Assembly (NCBI GenBank): GCA_016124655.1
Contig: WGNI01000005.1
Coordinates: 1 to 64,000, forward strand
DNA from: Alphaproteobacteria bacterium
GTDB taxonomy: Bacteria; Pseudomonadota; Alphaproteobacteria; Caulobacterales; Aquidulcibacteraceae
Length of the DNA stretch: 64,000 nt
Direction: 5' to 3'
Below are positions 28,558 to 37,322 of this stretch, one piece after another (position 1 is the first letter of the stretch; the number at the start of each line of letters is the position of its first letter). A model generated the notes under the pieces. That model was not told the origin of the DNA. It ran no database searches and saw nothing but the letters and a program-made list of their open reading frames with translations. A program made the translations under genes and the position numbers.

Positions 28558-28860
28558 TTACTCCGCAGCGTCCAACAGGCCGCGCAAGCGATCGAGATAG
28601 TCGAGCCACGCTTTGCGCCCCGGCGCGGTGAGCGCGACCTGCGTCAACGGCTTCTTGCCCTGGAAGGATTTGACGATGCGCACATAGCCCGCTTCCTCCA
28701 GTTTCGTCAGGTGCGAGGAAAGATTGCCGTCGGTTGCGTTCACCTTCGCCTTGAGATCAGCGAACGACGCCGCCGTGACGCTGGCGAGATACGCCATCAC
28801 GCCGAGCCGCAATCGCCCGTGAATGACGTCGTCGAGCGCGGTATGATCGAACGCCGACAT
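28558..28860 (-). CDS. Winged-helix transcriptional regulator
   Basis: This 100-residue winged-helix DNA-binding protein has LRLGVMAYLASVTAASFADLKAKVNATDGNLSSHL forming the helix-turn-helix and GYVRIVKSFQGKKPLTQVALT forming the wing. This is the short MarR/ArsR-like regulator type that is often paired with a membrane protein. It starts 2 bp after the upstream membrane protein stops, so the two form an operon. In-frame starts further upstream lie within the membrane-protein gene. Autoregulation of the pair is likely but not shown. Confidence 0.88.
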   Translation of the reverse strand: MSAFDHTALDDVIHGRLRLGVMAYLASVTAASFADLKAKVNATDGNLSSHLTKLEEAGYVRIVKSFQGKKPLTQVALTAPGRKAWLDYLDRLRGLLDAAE

Positions 28861-28862
28861 CC

Positions 28863-29489
28863 TCAGCCCGCTGCGCCGCGCGTTTCCTTGCCCAGGAGAT
28901 GGATGCCCGGCGCCAAGAGAACGATCAGCGCGCCGATGCTTGCGACAAGATAAAACCAAGTCGAAGACAAGATCAGGCCGCAAGTAAAGGCAAAAGCCAA
29001 AGAAACGAGCCCAAAGCCGCGCAGCCATGTCTCGCGCGACATCGCGCTCGTCAGCAACAGCGCGACGCCATAGAGCGCGAATGCTGTGGGCACGATGATG
29101 TCAGGCGCTGTGACGTCGCGGGCGATGATCATCCGCCCGATCGCGCCGGCCGCAACCGCACTGATGCCCCAGCCCGCGGCGCGCCACACCGCGCCTTCCG
29201 CCTTGCTCGCGACCGAAGCTGTGCGTTGCCCGTCCTTGGCGAGGCGCTGGGATTCAAACGCTGTCGATCCCACGCCAAGCGCGACATAGGTCGCCCACAG
29301 AATGCCGAACTCCCAATTGGGTTGCGCGACCACGAGTCCTTGGATCAACGCCCATTGCAGCGCCCACGCCGTCGCCGTCAGCACGCCCCAGATAATGAAG
29401 AAGGTTCCGCCGAACAGCGGGCCGTCGCGCCCTTCTTCCGCAAGCGTTCGGACATAGGCGAGATCGTCGATCATTTGTTCACGCGACAT
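28863..29489 (-). CDS. Hypothetical membrane protein partnered with a winged-helix regulator
   Basis: This 208-residue protein begins MSREQMIDDLAYVRTLAEEGRDGPLFGG, a cytoplasmic helix, followed by about five or six hydrophobic segments to residue 200. An AGGAG site precedes the ATG. Small integral membrane proteins of this layout co-occur with MarR-like winged-helix regulators in proteobacteria. The function is unknown. It may sense a membrane or envelope signal relayed by the regulator. Confidence 0.78.
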   Translation of the reverse strand: MSREQMIDDLAYVRTLAEEGRDGPLFGGTFFIIWGVLTATAWALQWALIQGLVVAQPNWEFGILWATYVALGVGSTAFESQRLAKDGQRTASVASKAEGAVWRAAGWGISAVAAGAIGRMIIARDVTAPDIIVPTAFALYGVALLLTSAMSRETWLRGFGLVSLAFAFTCGLILSSTWFYLVASIGALIVLLAPGIHLLGKETRGAAG

Positions 29490-29645
29490 GGCGGCTCCTG
29501 GCTTTGAAATACAAAGTAGTTTGCCAAGTGCGAGTCGTCAAGCGGGTCGCCTGCAAGGCACAATTCTTCTGCTCAGAGCCCGAGTGGCGGGGAGGGGAGC
29601 GGCCCTGCGCAGCGCCTTCGCCAGGCGGATGGGGGCAGGACAAAT

Positions 29646-29669
29646 AAAAAAGGCGCCGTTTCCGGCGCC
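29646..29669 (-). terminator. Rho-independent terminator of the histone-like gene
   Basis: The stem GGCGCC-N6-GGCGCC (29652-29669) has a T-run on the minus strand (29646-29651). It lies about 50 bp downstream of the histone H1-like stop codon. Confidence 0.8.
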
Positions 29670-29717
29670 CTTTAACGGCGACGGGGGGAGCGTCCTCCCC
29701 CCGTCCCGATACTTGCC

Positions 29718-30086
29718 TTAGTGAGAAACGACAGCAGCCGCCATCGTCTTCGCAGCCGGCTTGCGGCCCGGCTTGCGGCCCGGCTTACGGCCGGCCTTCT
29801 TCGCCGGACGGCCGCGCGCGGCCTTCGCCGTCGCCTTGCGCACGCCCTTGCGGACGCCCTTGCGCACGCCCTTGCGAGCGGACTTGCGCGCCGTCTTGCG
29901 GACGGTCTTCTTCGCAGCCTTGCGAACCGTCTTCTTGGCGGCCTTGCGGGCGGTCTTCTTCACGGCCTTGCGGACCGTCTTCTTCGCGGCCTTACGGACG
30001 CTCTTGCGCGCCGTCGTCTTGCGAGCGGCCTTGCGGACGCCTTTGCGAGCGGCCTTCTTCGCCGCCTTCTTTACCATTCGTGCCAT
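29718..30086 (-). CDS. Histone H1-like lysine/arginine-rich DNA-binding protein
   Basis: This 122-residue, extremely basic protein is built from short repeats of the type KKTVRKAA, RKTARKAA and RKGVRKG over about residues 5-90. AT-hook-like RGRPAKKAGRKPGRKPGRKP follows near 92-111, then a neutral tail. It resembles bacterial histone H1/Hc1-like and AlgP-like proteins that bind DNA non-specifically through Lys/Arg/Ala repeats. The likely role is nucleoid compaction or transcription tuning. The start at 30086 has GGAG at a good distance and lies inside an AT-rich upstream region. The repetitive DNA makes length variation between strains likely. Confidence 0.88.
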   Translation of the reverse strand: MARMVKKAAKKAARKGVRKAARKTTARKSVRKAAKKTVRKAVKKTARKAAKKTVRKAAKKTVRKTARKSARKGVRKGVRKGVRKATAKAARGRPAKKAGRKPGRKPGRKPAAKTMAAAVVSH

Positions 30087-30286
30087 TTTGATTACTCCAT
30101 CATTACTAGTGTTGGTACTGGGTTGGGTGGGAGTTTTTTTGCTCTCCGGGAATGAGTTTTCGCCGATATTGGTTTTTGATTGGTTTCTACAAACACGAAG
30201 ACTGTATTTTTTTGGGAACCCGATTTTTTTCTCTGACTCACCCTGGCGAACTCTGTGAACACGTTGATTGTGAAGGGAAAATAGCG
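30087..30286 (-). promoter_or_regulatory. AT-rich promoter region of the histone-like gene
   Basis: About 200 bp between xerC and the histone-like gene are markedly richer in A and T than the surroundings. On the histone coding strand they carry several A-tracts, including runs of seven or more near 30134, 30206 and 30224. One GANTC (CcrM-type) site lies at 30235. The A-tracts suggest curved DNA, and the stretch is probably the promoter and leader of the gene. Confidence 0.5.
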
Positions 30287-31231
30287 TCACGCACGCGGGT
30301 GCGCAGCGCGATAAGCGTCGACCAGACGAGAAAATTCTACGTCCGCATAAGTTTGTGTCGTCGAAAGTGATTCGTGGCCGAGCAATTCCTGGATCGCGCG
30401 CAAATCAGCGCCGTTCGCCAACAAATGCGTTGCAAACGCGTGGCGCAGCGCATGCGGCGTCGCTGAATCCGGCAATCCCAAACGCATCCGCGCATTCGCG
30501 ATGGACAATTGCACGATGCGCGGCGACAGCGCGCCGCCGCGCGCGCCGCGAAACAAGGGCGAATCCGCTTCAAGCGCGTACGGACACGCATCCGCATAGG
30601 CGCTGATCGCTTCCTTCACCGCGGGCAGCAGCGGCACGATGCGTTCCTTGCCGCCTTTGCCAACTATGCGCAGGCCGTGTTCGGCGCGCGAATCCGCGCC
30701 TTGCAGCCCAAGCGCTTCAGAGATCCGCAAGCCCGCGCCATAGAGCAGCATCAGCACCGCGACATCGCGCGCCGCGATCCAGGGCTCGGCCGCGGCGGCT
30801 TCCGCATCCTGCATGAGATCGTGCGCCGCGTCCTCGCTGACCGGGCGCGGCAGCATGCGCGCCAGGCGCGGACCGCGCACCAGGCCGATGCGCGCATTGG
30901 CGACCGCGTAGCGCCGCTCGAGGAACGCGAAGAAGGCGCGGATCGCCGCCAGCGCACGCGCCAGCGAACGATCCGACAAGGCGCTCTCGCCGCGCCGGCG
31001 GAAGGCGAGATAGGCGCGCAGGTCTTGCGGCGCGGCGTCCTTCAAGGCGCGCAGCGAGACTGATTCGCCGAGATGGTCGTTCATGAACGCGAGGAACGCC
31101 GCGACGTCGCGGCCATAGGCTTCCACCGTGCGCGCGGCGAAGCGCCGCTCATCGCGCAGATACGCAAGCCAAGCTTGCAGCGCGTGTTCCGCCGATGAAT
31201 CGTTCGGCGAGGAAAGGGCGTTGCTCGACAT
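30287..31231 (-). CDS. xerC: Tyrosine recombinase XerC
   Basis: This 314-residue protein has an N-terminal core-binding domain (LQAWLAYLRDERRFAARTVEAYGRDV) and a C-terminal catalytic domain. Arg169 is in GAGLRISE, His260-x-x-Arg263 in HALRHAF, His286 in LGH and Tyr295 in TTQTYAD. With XerD it resolves chromosome dimers at dif near the terminus. Length and lack of an arm-binding domain separate it from the element integrase. The start at 31231 gives the usual XerC length. It is divergent from priA with an 88-bp shared promoter region. Confidence 0.93.
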   Translation of the reverse strand: MSSNALSSPNDSSAEHALQAWLAYLRDERRFAARTVEAYGRDVAAFLAFMNDHLGESVSLRALKDAAPQDLRAYLAFRRRGESALSDRSLARALAAIRAFFAFLERRYAVANARIGLVRGPRLARMLPRPVSEDAAHDLMQDAEAAAAEPWIAARDVAVLMLLYGAGLRISEALGLQGADSRAEHGLRIVGKGGKERIVPLLPAVKEAISAYADACPYALEADSPLFRGARGGALSPRIVQLSIANARMRLGLPDSATPHALRHAFATHLLANGADLRAIQELLGHESLSTTQTYADVEFSRLVDAYRAAHPRA

Positions 31232-31319
31232 TGAAATCGTTAACGTCTCTTCGCGTGTAACGCCGATTGAAGAAAGAGTCGACTTTCGCGCGCATGCAAG
31301 CGCGCCTACGTTTGTGCGC

Positions 31320-33578
31320 ATGAGCATGCATGCGCGCCTGCGAGCGCGTCGACCTCAAGCGCAGCGGCAGGGACCGCTGTTCGAACCGCTTGCGCACGAT
31401 CAAGGCGCCGCCGCCGAGTCCATGCTCGCGCGCGTGCTCTTTCCCTTGCCGTTGCCGGAGCCGTTCGATTACCGCGTGCCCGAAGGCATGACGGTGGCGC
31501 CGGGCGATCACGTCATCGCGCCGATCGGTCCGCGCCTCGTGCGCGGCGTGGTCTGGTCGGTGGAGCCAAGCGCAAGCGCGGCAAACCTGCGCACGCTGGA
31601 TGAAAAGCTGCCCGGCGCGCCACTGCCCGACGTGTCCCGCCGCTTCATTGAATGGGCCGCGAAGTATGCCGCCGCGCCGCCGGGTCACTTCCTGCGCATG
31701 GTCGTGCGCTCGGAAGAAGCGTTGCGCGAGCCGCCCTCGATCACCGTCTACGCGCCGACGGGCGCGGCCTTCGGCAAGATCACGCAGGCGCGCGCGCAGG
31801 TGTTGTCGCAAGCCGCAAATGCGCCGGCCACAGCCGCCGATCTTGCGCGCGCAGCCGGCGTCAGCACGGGCGTCGTTAAAGGCCTGATCGACGCCGGCGC
31901 GTTGGCGCCAATGCGCATCGATGCGGATTCGCCTTATTCCGTGCCGGATTTGACGCGCCCCGGACGAACGCTGTCGCAACAGCAAGGCCAGGCCGCCGCA
32001 GAATTGATTGCGCTGGTCGAAACCGGTTCGTTCGGCGCAGCGCTGCTCGATGGCGTCACGGGCTCCGGCAAGACCGAAGTCTATCTCGAAGCGGTGGCTG
32101 CTGCGCTCGCGCGCGATGAGACCGCGCAAGCTCTGGTGCTGCTGCCTGAGATCGCGCTGACGCAGGCGGTCATGCAGCGCTTTGAAGAGCGCTTTGGCGC
32201 GGCCCCGGTTGAGTGGCACTCCGCGATCGGCCCGAAGCAGCGCCGGCGGGCGTGGCGCGAGGTCGCCGAAGGCCGCGCACGGCTCGTGCTGGGCGCGCGC
32301 TCGGCGTTGTTCCTGCCTTTCCACAGCTTAAAGCTCATCGTCATCGACGAAGAGCATGATCCCTCCTACAAGCAGGACGACGGCGTCGCGTACCAAGCGC
32401 GAGATCTCGCTGTCGCGAGGGCGAAGCTAGGGGGCTGTGCCATCGTCCTTGCGAGCGCGACGCCGTCGCTTGAAACGCTGGTCAATGCGCAGGCCGGCCG
32501 CTACCGCCACATCGCGCTGCCGCTCCGCCACGGCGCAGCGACCATGCCGGATGTGGAGCTCATCGACCTCAAGCTTGATCCGCCGGACAAAGGCCGCTGG
32601 CTCGCGCCGAAATTGGTGCAGGCCGCGCAGGACGCCTTGGCCCGCGGCGAGCAGACCTTGCTCTATATCAATCGCCGCGGTTACGCGCCGCTCACGCTAT
32701 GCCGCTGTTGCGGCCATCGCATGCAATCGCCCGACACGCAGAGCTGGCTGGTCGAGCACAAATATAGCGGCCGCCTGGTCTGCCACCTCACGGGCTTCTC
32801 CATGCCGAAGCCGCGCGAATGCCCAAAGTGCCTCGCGCCCGAAAGCTTTGTGTCGATCGGCCCAGGCGTTGAGCGCATCGCCGAAGAAGTGAACGAACTC
32901 TTCCCCGACGCGCGCGTGGAGATCTTTTCGTCCGACACCGCGCCCAACGGGGAGGCCGTGCGCGCCATCGTCGATCGCATGGCGCAGGGCGAGATCGACA
33001 TCCTCATCGGCACGCAGATCGTCGCCAAGGGCCACAACTTTCCCATGCTCACCTGTGTCGGCGTGATTGACGCCGATCTTGGCCTGAAGGGCGGCGACCT
33101 GCGCGCCGGCGAACGCACGTTCCAGGTGTTAAGTCAGGTCGCCGGCCGCGCCGGCCGCGCCGAGCGCAAGGGCAGGGCGTTCATCCAGACCTATCTGCCG
33201 GAAGAGCCGCTGATGCAGGCGCTCGCGGCGATGGATCGCGATGGCTTCCTCGCCGCCGAGGCCGCGCAGCGCGAAGCGCTTGGCATGCCGCCGTTCGGAC
33301 GCTTGGCCGCTCTGATCGTCTCCGCGCCCGACGAACGCGCCGCCAACGAAGCCGCCTCGGCGTTCGGCGAAGCCGCGCCGGCCGCCGATGGCGTGGATGT
33401 CTATGGGCCAGCGCCCGCGCCCTTGGCGGTGGTGCGCGGCCGTCACCGCCGGCGCTTTCTCGTGCGCGCCAATCGCGACATCGACATCTCCGCCTTCATG
33501 ACGAGCTGGTCCGCGCGCGTGAAAATCCCCAACGCGGTCCGCGTGCAGATCGATATCGACCCGTACAACTTTCTTTAG
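31320..33578 (+). CDS. priA: Primosomal protein N' (replication restart helicase)
   Basis: This 752-residue helicase reloads replication forks. The typical PriA start LPLPEPFDYRVPEG is at about residues 42-55, after a short basic leader. Walker A GVTGSGKTEVY is near 248 and the DEEH motif (VIDEEHDPSYKQ) near 344. Zinc-binding cysteine pairs follow: CRCCGH near 461 and CPKC near 500, with further Cys between. The C-terminal SQVAGRAGRAERKG motif VI is present. The start at 31320 is the first ATG after the divergent xerC promoter. A later ATG at 31422 directly before the conserved start is possible. Confidence 0.94.
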   Translation: MSMHARLRARRPQAQRQGPLFEPLAHDQGAAAESMLARVLFPLPLPEPFDYRVPEGMTVAPGDHVIAPIGPRLVRGVVWSVEPSASAANLRTLDEKLPGAPLPDVSRRFIEWAAKYAAAPPGHFLRMVVRSEEALREPPSITVYAPTGAAFGKITQARAQVLSQAANAPATAADLARAAGVSTGVVKGLIDAGALAPMRIDADSPYSVPDLTRPGRTLSQQQGQAAAELIALVETGSFGAALLDGVTGSGKTEVYLEAVAAALARDETAQALVLLPEIALTQAVMQRFEERFGAAPVEWHSAIGPKQRRRAWREVAEGRARLVLGARSALFLPFHSLKLIVIDEEHDPSYKQDDGVAYQARDLAVARAKLGGCAIVLASATPSLETLVNAQAGRYRHIALPLRHGAATMPDVELIDLKLDPPDKGRWLAPKLVQAAQDALARGEQTLLYINRRGYAPLTLCRCCGHRMQSPDTQSWLVEHKYSGRLVCHLTGFSMPKPRECPKCLAPESFVSIGPGVERIAEEVNELFPDARVEIFSSDTAPNGEAVRAIVDRMAQGEIDILIGTQIVAKGHNFPMLTCVGVIDADLGLKGGDLRAGERTFQVLSQVAGRAGRAERKGRAFIQTYLPEEPLMQALAAMDRDGFLAAEAAQREALGMPPFGRLAALIVSAPDERAANEAASAFGEAAPAADGVDVYGPAPAPLAVVRGRHRRRFLVRANRDIDISAFMTSWSARVKIPNAVRVQIDIDPYNFL

Positions 33579-33731
33579 GGAAGGTTTCTCGCCAAGTTAA
33601 AGGCAAGTTTGACTTGTGTCTTCATTTGAAATTGGGCGCAGAGCCCGCACAACGCGACAAAAACTTCACGCAAACGCGAAAAGCTTCGTCAAGATTTCGA
33701 CTCGCTGCGCGGCCACTGCGCAAGTTTTCTG

Positions 33732-34103
33732 TCAGCGTTTTGCGGAGAAGACCAGCGCTGCGCCAAGCGCGATCAGCACAAAGCCTGCCGCATGTCTCAG
33801 GGTCAATGGCTCACGCAGATACAGCACGGAGAAGCCCGCGAACACCGAAAGGGTGATGATCTCCTGCATGGTCTTCAACTGCGCCGTCGAATAGACCGCG
33901 CTGCCGATCCGGTTCGCCGGAACCGCAAGACAATACTCAAACAGCGCGATGCCCCAACTCGCCAACACCGCAAGCAGGAGCGGCGCGGACTTGTGCTTCA
34001 GGTGCCCGTACCAAGCCAATGTCATGAACACATTGGAAAGGACGAGCATCGCCGGCGGCGCGATGAACCGCCAAAGCTCAGCCTGGAAGAACGGCGTGGT
34101 CAA
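33732..34103 (-). CDS. DMT-family (DUF486) small membrane protein
   Basis: This 123-residue protein has four hydrophobic helices. The DUF486 landmarks are visible: LSNVFMTLAWYGHLK (about 22-36), FEYCLAVPANRIG (about 56-68) and the C-terminal AGFVLIALGAALVF. The family belongs to the drug/metabolite transporter clan. Its substrate is unknown. The start is a TTG at 34103 with a weak ribosome binding site, 12 bp after the terC stop, so co-transcription with terC is likely. The 150 bp between priA and this gene show no feature. Confidence 0.82.
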   Translation of the reverse strand: MTTPFFQAELWRFIAPPAMLVLSNVFMTLAWYGHLKHKSAPLLLAVLASWGIALFEYCLAVPANRIGSAVYSTAQLKTMQEIITLSVFAGFSVLYLREPLTLRHAAGFVLIALGAALVFSAKR

Positions 34104-34115
34104 TGGAGACGCGGC

Positions 34116-34880
34116 CTAATGCGATGGAGGCGCGCCGCCGCCCGCTGCGCTTTTGCGCCGCGCGTTCCGCGCCAGCATGTTCAGCGCCTCCACCCCTGCG
34201 GAGAACGCCATCGCTGCGTAAATATAGCCTTTCGGCACATGGAAGCCGAACCCGTCGGCGATCAGCGTCATGCCGATCATCAACAAAAAGCCCAGCGCCA
34301 GCATCACCACGGTCGGGTTCTTGTGAATGAAGTCCGCCACCGGATTGGCGGCGAACAGCATCACCGCCACCGCGATGATCACGGCCGCGACCATGATCGG
34401 CAGATCGTCGGTCATGCCTACGGCCGTCAGAATGGAATCGATTGAGAACACGATATCGAGCATCAGGATCTGCACGATCGCCGCGCCGAACGTCATGGTC
34501 GCGGCCCGGCTGTCGAACACATCCGGCGTTTCCTCCGGATCGACGCTGTGATGGATTTCGCTGGTCGCCTTCCACACCAGGAACAGGCCGCCGGCGATCA
34601 GAATCAAGTCGCGCCACGAAAATCCATGCCCGAACGCGGTGAACAGCGGCCGCGTCAACTGCACGATCCACGCGATCGTGCCCAACAGCGCCAGGCGCAT
34701 GATCAGCGCGAGGCCGATGCCGATCTGGCGCGCGCGCGGCCGATCCGCTTCCGGCAGCTTGTTGGTCAGGATGGAGATGAACAAAAGGTTGTCGATGCCG
34801 AGCACCACCTCCATGACCACGAGCGTCACGAAGGCCGCCCACGCGGCCGGGTCCGATGCCAGCTGTACGAGATAATCCAT
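34116..34880 (-). CDS. TerC family integral membrane protein
   Basis: This 254-residue protein has about seven membrane helices. The TerC signatures are [18 protein letters not shown] (about residues 21-38) and [20 protein letters not shown] (about 137-156), each with intramembrane acidic residues that suggest metal binding. TerC proteins are linked to tellurite resistance and, in several bacteria, to Mn2+ export to exported metalloproteins. The molecular role here is inferred. Upstream is an SH3-domain gene on the same strand, 74 bp away. Confidence 0.9.
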   Translation of the reverse strand: MDYLVQLASDPAAWAAFVTLVVMEVVLGIDNLLFISILTNKLPEADRPRARQIGIGLALIMRLALLGTIAWIVQLTRPLFTAFGHGFSWRDLILIAGGLFLVWKATSEIHHSVDPEETPDVFDSRAATMTFGAAIVQILMLDIVFSIDSILTAVGMTDDLPIMVAAVIIAVAVMLFAANPVADFIHKNPTVVMLALGFLLMIGMTLIADGFGFHVPKGYIYAAMAFSAGVEALNMLARNARRKSAAGGGAPPSH

Positions 34881-34954
34881 GTCGCCCGTCGATATGGCGC
34901 GAGTGCGCGCGCGGGCGAGCTTTCAGCGCGCGGACGCGCTCATGTCAAAAGCTT

Positions 34955-35497
34955 TCACGCCGGGTGCTGCGCCGCGCACCCGCCGGCTGCCCACAGCGCC
35001 TCTGCCGGGGCCCAGCCTTCGACCTCATCGATCGCCACCAGCCGCCAGCTTCCCGAGCAGCCTTCGATCCGCGCCACCACGCCGCGCCCCAGATAGCCCG
35101 CCACGCGCGCGGTCTGCTCCGGCCGCTGGCGCAGCGTGAGCGTGCCCAAGCCGCTATCGAGGACGTAAGCGGTCCGCGTCGGCGACAGGAAATCGGCGGA
35201 AATCCAGGTCTCCGCGCCGTCCGGGTCGCGCACCCGCCGCCAATTGCCGCTTTCGCCCACGACTTCCAGCGGCAGCCCGCGGCGTTGATAGGTCCACTCG
35301 ATCCGGTGCTCCAGGCCGGGTCCGCGCCGCGCATTCACGGACTCGCCGGCCAGGCTCACGAACGGCGAGGGGGCCGGCGCCGCGGCATGCGCCGCGGCCG
35401 GCCCGGCCTGAGCGCCGGTCGCCAGACCGTTGCCGGCGGCAAAACAAACGAGAAGCGCAAGCGCGGCCAAGGCCGCTGCGCGCGGAGAAACGCCCAT
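34955..35497 (-). CDS. Secreted bacterial SH3-domain protein
   Basis: This 180-residue protein has a signal peptide (basic start, then ALAALALLVCFAAGNGLA). Two SH3-like segments follow. The first is VSLAGESVNARRGPGLEHRIEWTYQRRGLPLEVVGESGNWRRVRD-type (about residues 47-100) and the second is LTLRQRPEQTARVAGYLGRGVV (about 119-165). Bacterial SH3 domains of this kind usually bind cell-wall peptides in the periplasm. The chosen ATG at 35497 has GAAGAAGGG upstream. A TTG two codons earlier is also possible. Confidence 0.88.
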   Translation of the reverse strand: MGVSPRAAALAALALLVCFAAGNGLATGAQAGPAAAHAAAPAPSPFVSLAGESVNARRGPGLEHRIEWTYQRRGLPLEVVGESGNWRRVRDPDGAETWISADFLSPTRTAYVLDSGLGTLTLRQRPEQTARVAGYLGRGVVARIEGCSGSWRLVAIDEVEGWAPAEALWAAGGCAAQHPA

Positions 35498-35650
35498 ACC
35501 CAAACCCTTCTTCCGGAGGGACGGGCCCGTTGTGCGCGCGGCGCCGTTAAAACGGACTTGACGCCGGCAGAAATTTCCCAGCGCCGCGCGCGTCCTTGTG
35601 GGTCCGGCCTGGGCCGGGTAAGCAAATCGCTTACGCTGAGCCCGAGGCCC

Positions 35651-36637
35651 ATGCCCACGAAAACCCTGAAGGTCGTCGTAACGCGCAAATTGCCCGATCC
35701 CGTCGAGACGCGGATGCGTGAGCTGTTTGACGCCGAACTGAATGTCGACGACGCGCCCATGACGACAGACCAGCTCGTCGCCGCCATGGCGCGCGCCGAT
35801 GTGCTGGTGCCGACGGTGACCGATCGCCTGGATTCACGCGTGCTCTCGCGCGCGGGCGATAAACTGCGCCTGATCGCGCAATTCGGCGCCGGCGTGGACA
35901 ATATCGATGTGCAGACCGCCGTGCAGCGCGGCATCACCATCACCAACACGCCCGGCGTACTGACCGAAGACACCGCCGACATGACGATGGCGCTGATCCT
36001 GGCGGTGCCGCGCCGCATCGTGGAGGGCGTGAAAGTCGTCGAGGCCGACGATTTCCTCGGCTGGAGCCCGACTTGGATGCTCGGCCGCCGCATTTGGGGC
36101 AAGCGCTTGGGCATTATCGGCATGGGCCGCATCGGCCAGGCCGTCGCGCGCCGCGCCAAAGCGTTCGGGCTGCAAATTCACTATCACAATCGCCGCAGGG
36201 TTCACTCAGCCGTCGAAGCGGAGTTGGACGCGACCTATTGGGAAAGCCTCGATCAGATGCTGTCGCGCATGGACATCATCTCGGTGAATTGTCCGCACAC
36301 GCCCGCGACCTATCATCTCTTGAGCGCGCGCCGCCTCGCGCTGCTGAAGCCGCACGCTTATGTCGTCAACACCGCGCGCGGCGAAGTCATCGATGAAGCC
36401 GCGCTCGCGCGCATGCTCGATCGCAAGGAGCTCGCCGGCGCGGGCCTTGACGTGTTCGAACACGAACCCGCGATCAATCCGAAGCTGAAGAAGCTCTCCA
36501 ATGTCGTGCTTCTGCCGCATATGGGCTCAGCCACGCTCGAAGGCCGCATCGACATGGGCGAAAAGGTGATCACCAACATCAAGACCTTCGCGGACGGGCA
36601 TAAACCGCCCGATCGCGTCATTCCCGCGATGTTGTGA
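35651..36637 (+). CDS. D-2-hydroxyacid dehydrogenase (glyoxylate/hydroxypyruvate reductase type)
   Basis: This 328-residue NAD(P)-dependent enzyme has LIAQFGAGVDNIDVQTA (substrate-side region, about residues 75-91) and the NAD-binding motif LGIIGMGRIGQAVARRAKAFG (about 151-171). VVNTARGEVIDEAAL carries the catalytic Arg, AGLDVFEHEP the Glu, and LLPHMGSAT the catalytic His (about 285). Such proteins are often annotated as D-glycerate dehydrogenase. The ATG at 35651 has GAGG upstream. Palindromic repeats follow the gene. Confidence 0.9.
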   Translation: MPTKTLKVVVTRKLPDPVETRMRELFDAELNVDDAPMTTDQLVAAMARADVLVPTVTDRLDSRVLSRAGDKLRLIAQFGAGVDNIDVQTAVQRGITITNTPGVLTEDTADMTMALILAVPRRIVEGVKVVEADDFLGWSPTWMLGRRIWGKRLGIIGMGRIGQAVARRAKAFGLQIHYHNRRRVHSAVEAELDATYWESLDQMLSRMDIISVNCPHTPATYHLLSARRLALLKPHAYVVNTARGEVIDEAALARMLDRKELAGAGLDVFEHEPAINPKLKKLSNVVLLPHMGSATLEGRIDMGEKVITNIKTFADGHKPPDRVIPAML

Positions 36638-36648
36638 CATCACGGCGC

Positions 36649-36700
36649 TAGAGCGTGATAGCCAAAAGTGGATACCGGTTTTGGCGGCTATCACGCTCTA
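36649..36700. repeat. Palindromic intergenic repeat with AAACCGGTTTT-like core
   Basis: The arms TAGAGCGTGATAGCC (36649-36663) and GGCTATCACGCTCTA (36686-36700) are perfect inverted copies. They enclose AAAAGTGG-ATACCGGTTTT. This is the widely distributed alphaproteobacterial intergenic palindrome type. Its core is shared with the repeats at 10672 and 20544. It could form a strong hairpin downstream of the dehydrogenase gene. Confidence 0.85.
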
Positions 36701-36712
36701 AATGTTGAATTA

Positions 36713-36762
36713 AGAGCCTGATCGTTTGAGATTGAATCAATCTCAAACGTGAATCAGGCTCT
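36713..36762. repeat. Second tandem palindrome, AT-richer
   Basis: The arms AGAGCCTGAT and ATCAGGCTCT flank an inner inverted repeat GTTTGAGATTGA / TCAATCTCAAAC. Nearly the whole 50 bp folds into one imperfect hairpin. It follows the first palindrome by 12 bp and precedes the DUF6481 gene. It shares the outer GAGC...GCTC ends with the previous unit but not its core, so it is a distinct repeat type. Confidence 0.8.
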
Positions 36763-36822
36763 AGAACAGAGCGCTGTCTTCCGCTACAGCCCTTCCATCT
36801 CCAAACATAAGAAGGGTGCCGC

Positions 36823-37215
36823 GTGGCTTCTCCGAAGTTCCATCCAGATTTTAATGACCGCGCCAAAGCCGCGGCTGAAGCGAAGAAGGCCGCGTTAGAG
36901 AAGTTCCGCGCCGCATCGACGGATCCCGATGCAGCCGCACGCCGCGCTGAACATGCCGCTGCGCAAGCCGCGAAGGCCGCACGCCGCGCGGAGGCCGAGC
37001 GTCAGCGGCGCGAGCGCGTCGAAATGGAGCGTCTGGAAAAGCAGATGCAGGCCGAAGAAGCCGCGCGCCGCCAGCGCGAAGCCGAAGAAGAAGCCGCGCG
37101 CCAGGCCGAGATCGACCGCAAGGCCGCGAAGGAGCGCGCCGAAGCGCTCGCCGCCGAACAGAAAGCCGCGCGCGATCTCCGTTACGCCATGCGCAAGGCG
37201 CGCCGCGCCGGTTGA
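36823..37215 (+). CDS. DUF6481 family protein, charged coiled-coil
   Basis: This 130-residue protein from a GTG start consists almost entirely of a charged Ala/Glu/Lys/Arg-rich helix (about residues 8-128). It starts FHPDFNDRAKAAAEAKKAALEKFRAA, the conserved N-terminus of a small alphaproteobacterial family (DUF6481). A long coiled coil is expected. The function is unknown. The upstream 185 bp hold two palindromic repeats and its promoter. A GAAGGG site precedes the start. Confidence 0.8.
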   Translation: MASPKFHPDFNDRAKAAAEAKKAALEKFRAASTDPDAAARRAEHAAAQAAKAARRAEAERQRRERVEMERLEKQMQAEEAARRQREAEEEAARQAEIDRKAAKERAEALAAEQKAARDLRYAMRKARRAG

Positions 37216-37322
37216 TCCGCTGCGCATCGGGTTGCGCCCGATAAACAAGCATCTTGAGCGTGCAATCCCGTCCGCCTAAGCTTCATGCGCGGGCGATCAT
37301 GGTCGCTTGCGGGAGGGGACGC

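Noticed and set aside
28861..29028. Longer version of the winged-helix regulator
   Set aside because: It would overlap the coding region of the upstream membrane protein in another frame. The domain starts right after the ATG at 28860.
29721..30258. Long Leu/Arg-rich open frames antisense to the histone-like gene
   Set aside because: They are translations of the complementary strand of a Lys/Arg repeat and have no independent start signals.
34856..35650. N-terminal extension of the hydroxyacid dehydrogenase frame
   Set aside because: The extra 265 residues overlap the opposite-strand SH3 gene and precede the conserved N-terminus. The ATG at 35651 has a ribosome binding site.
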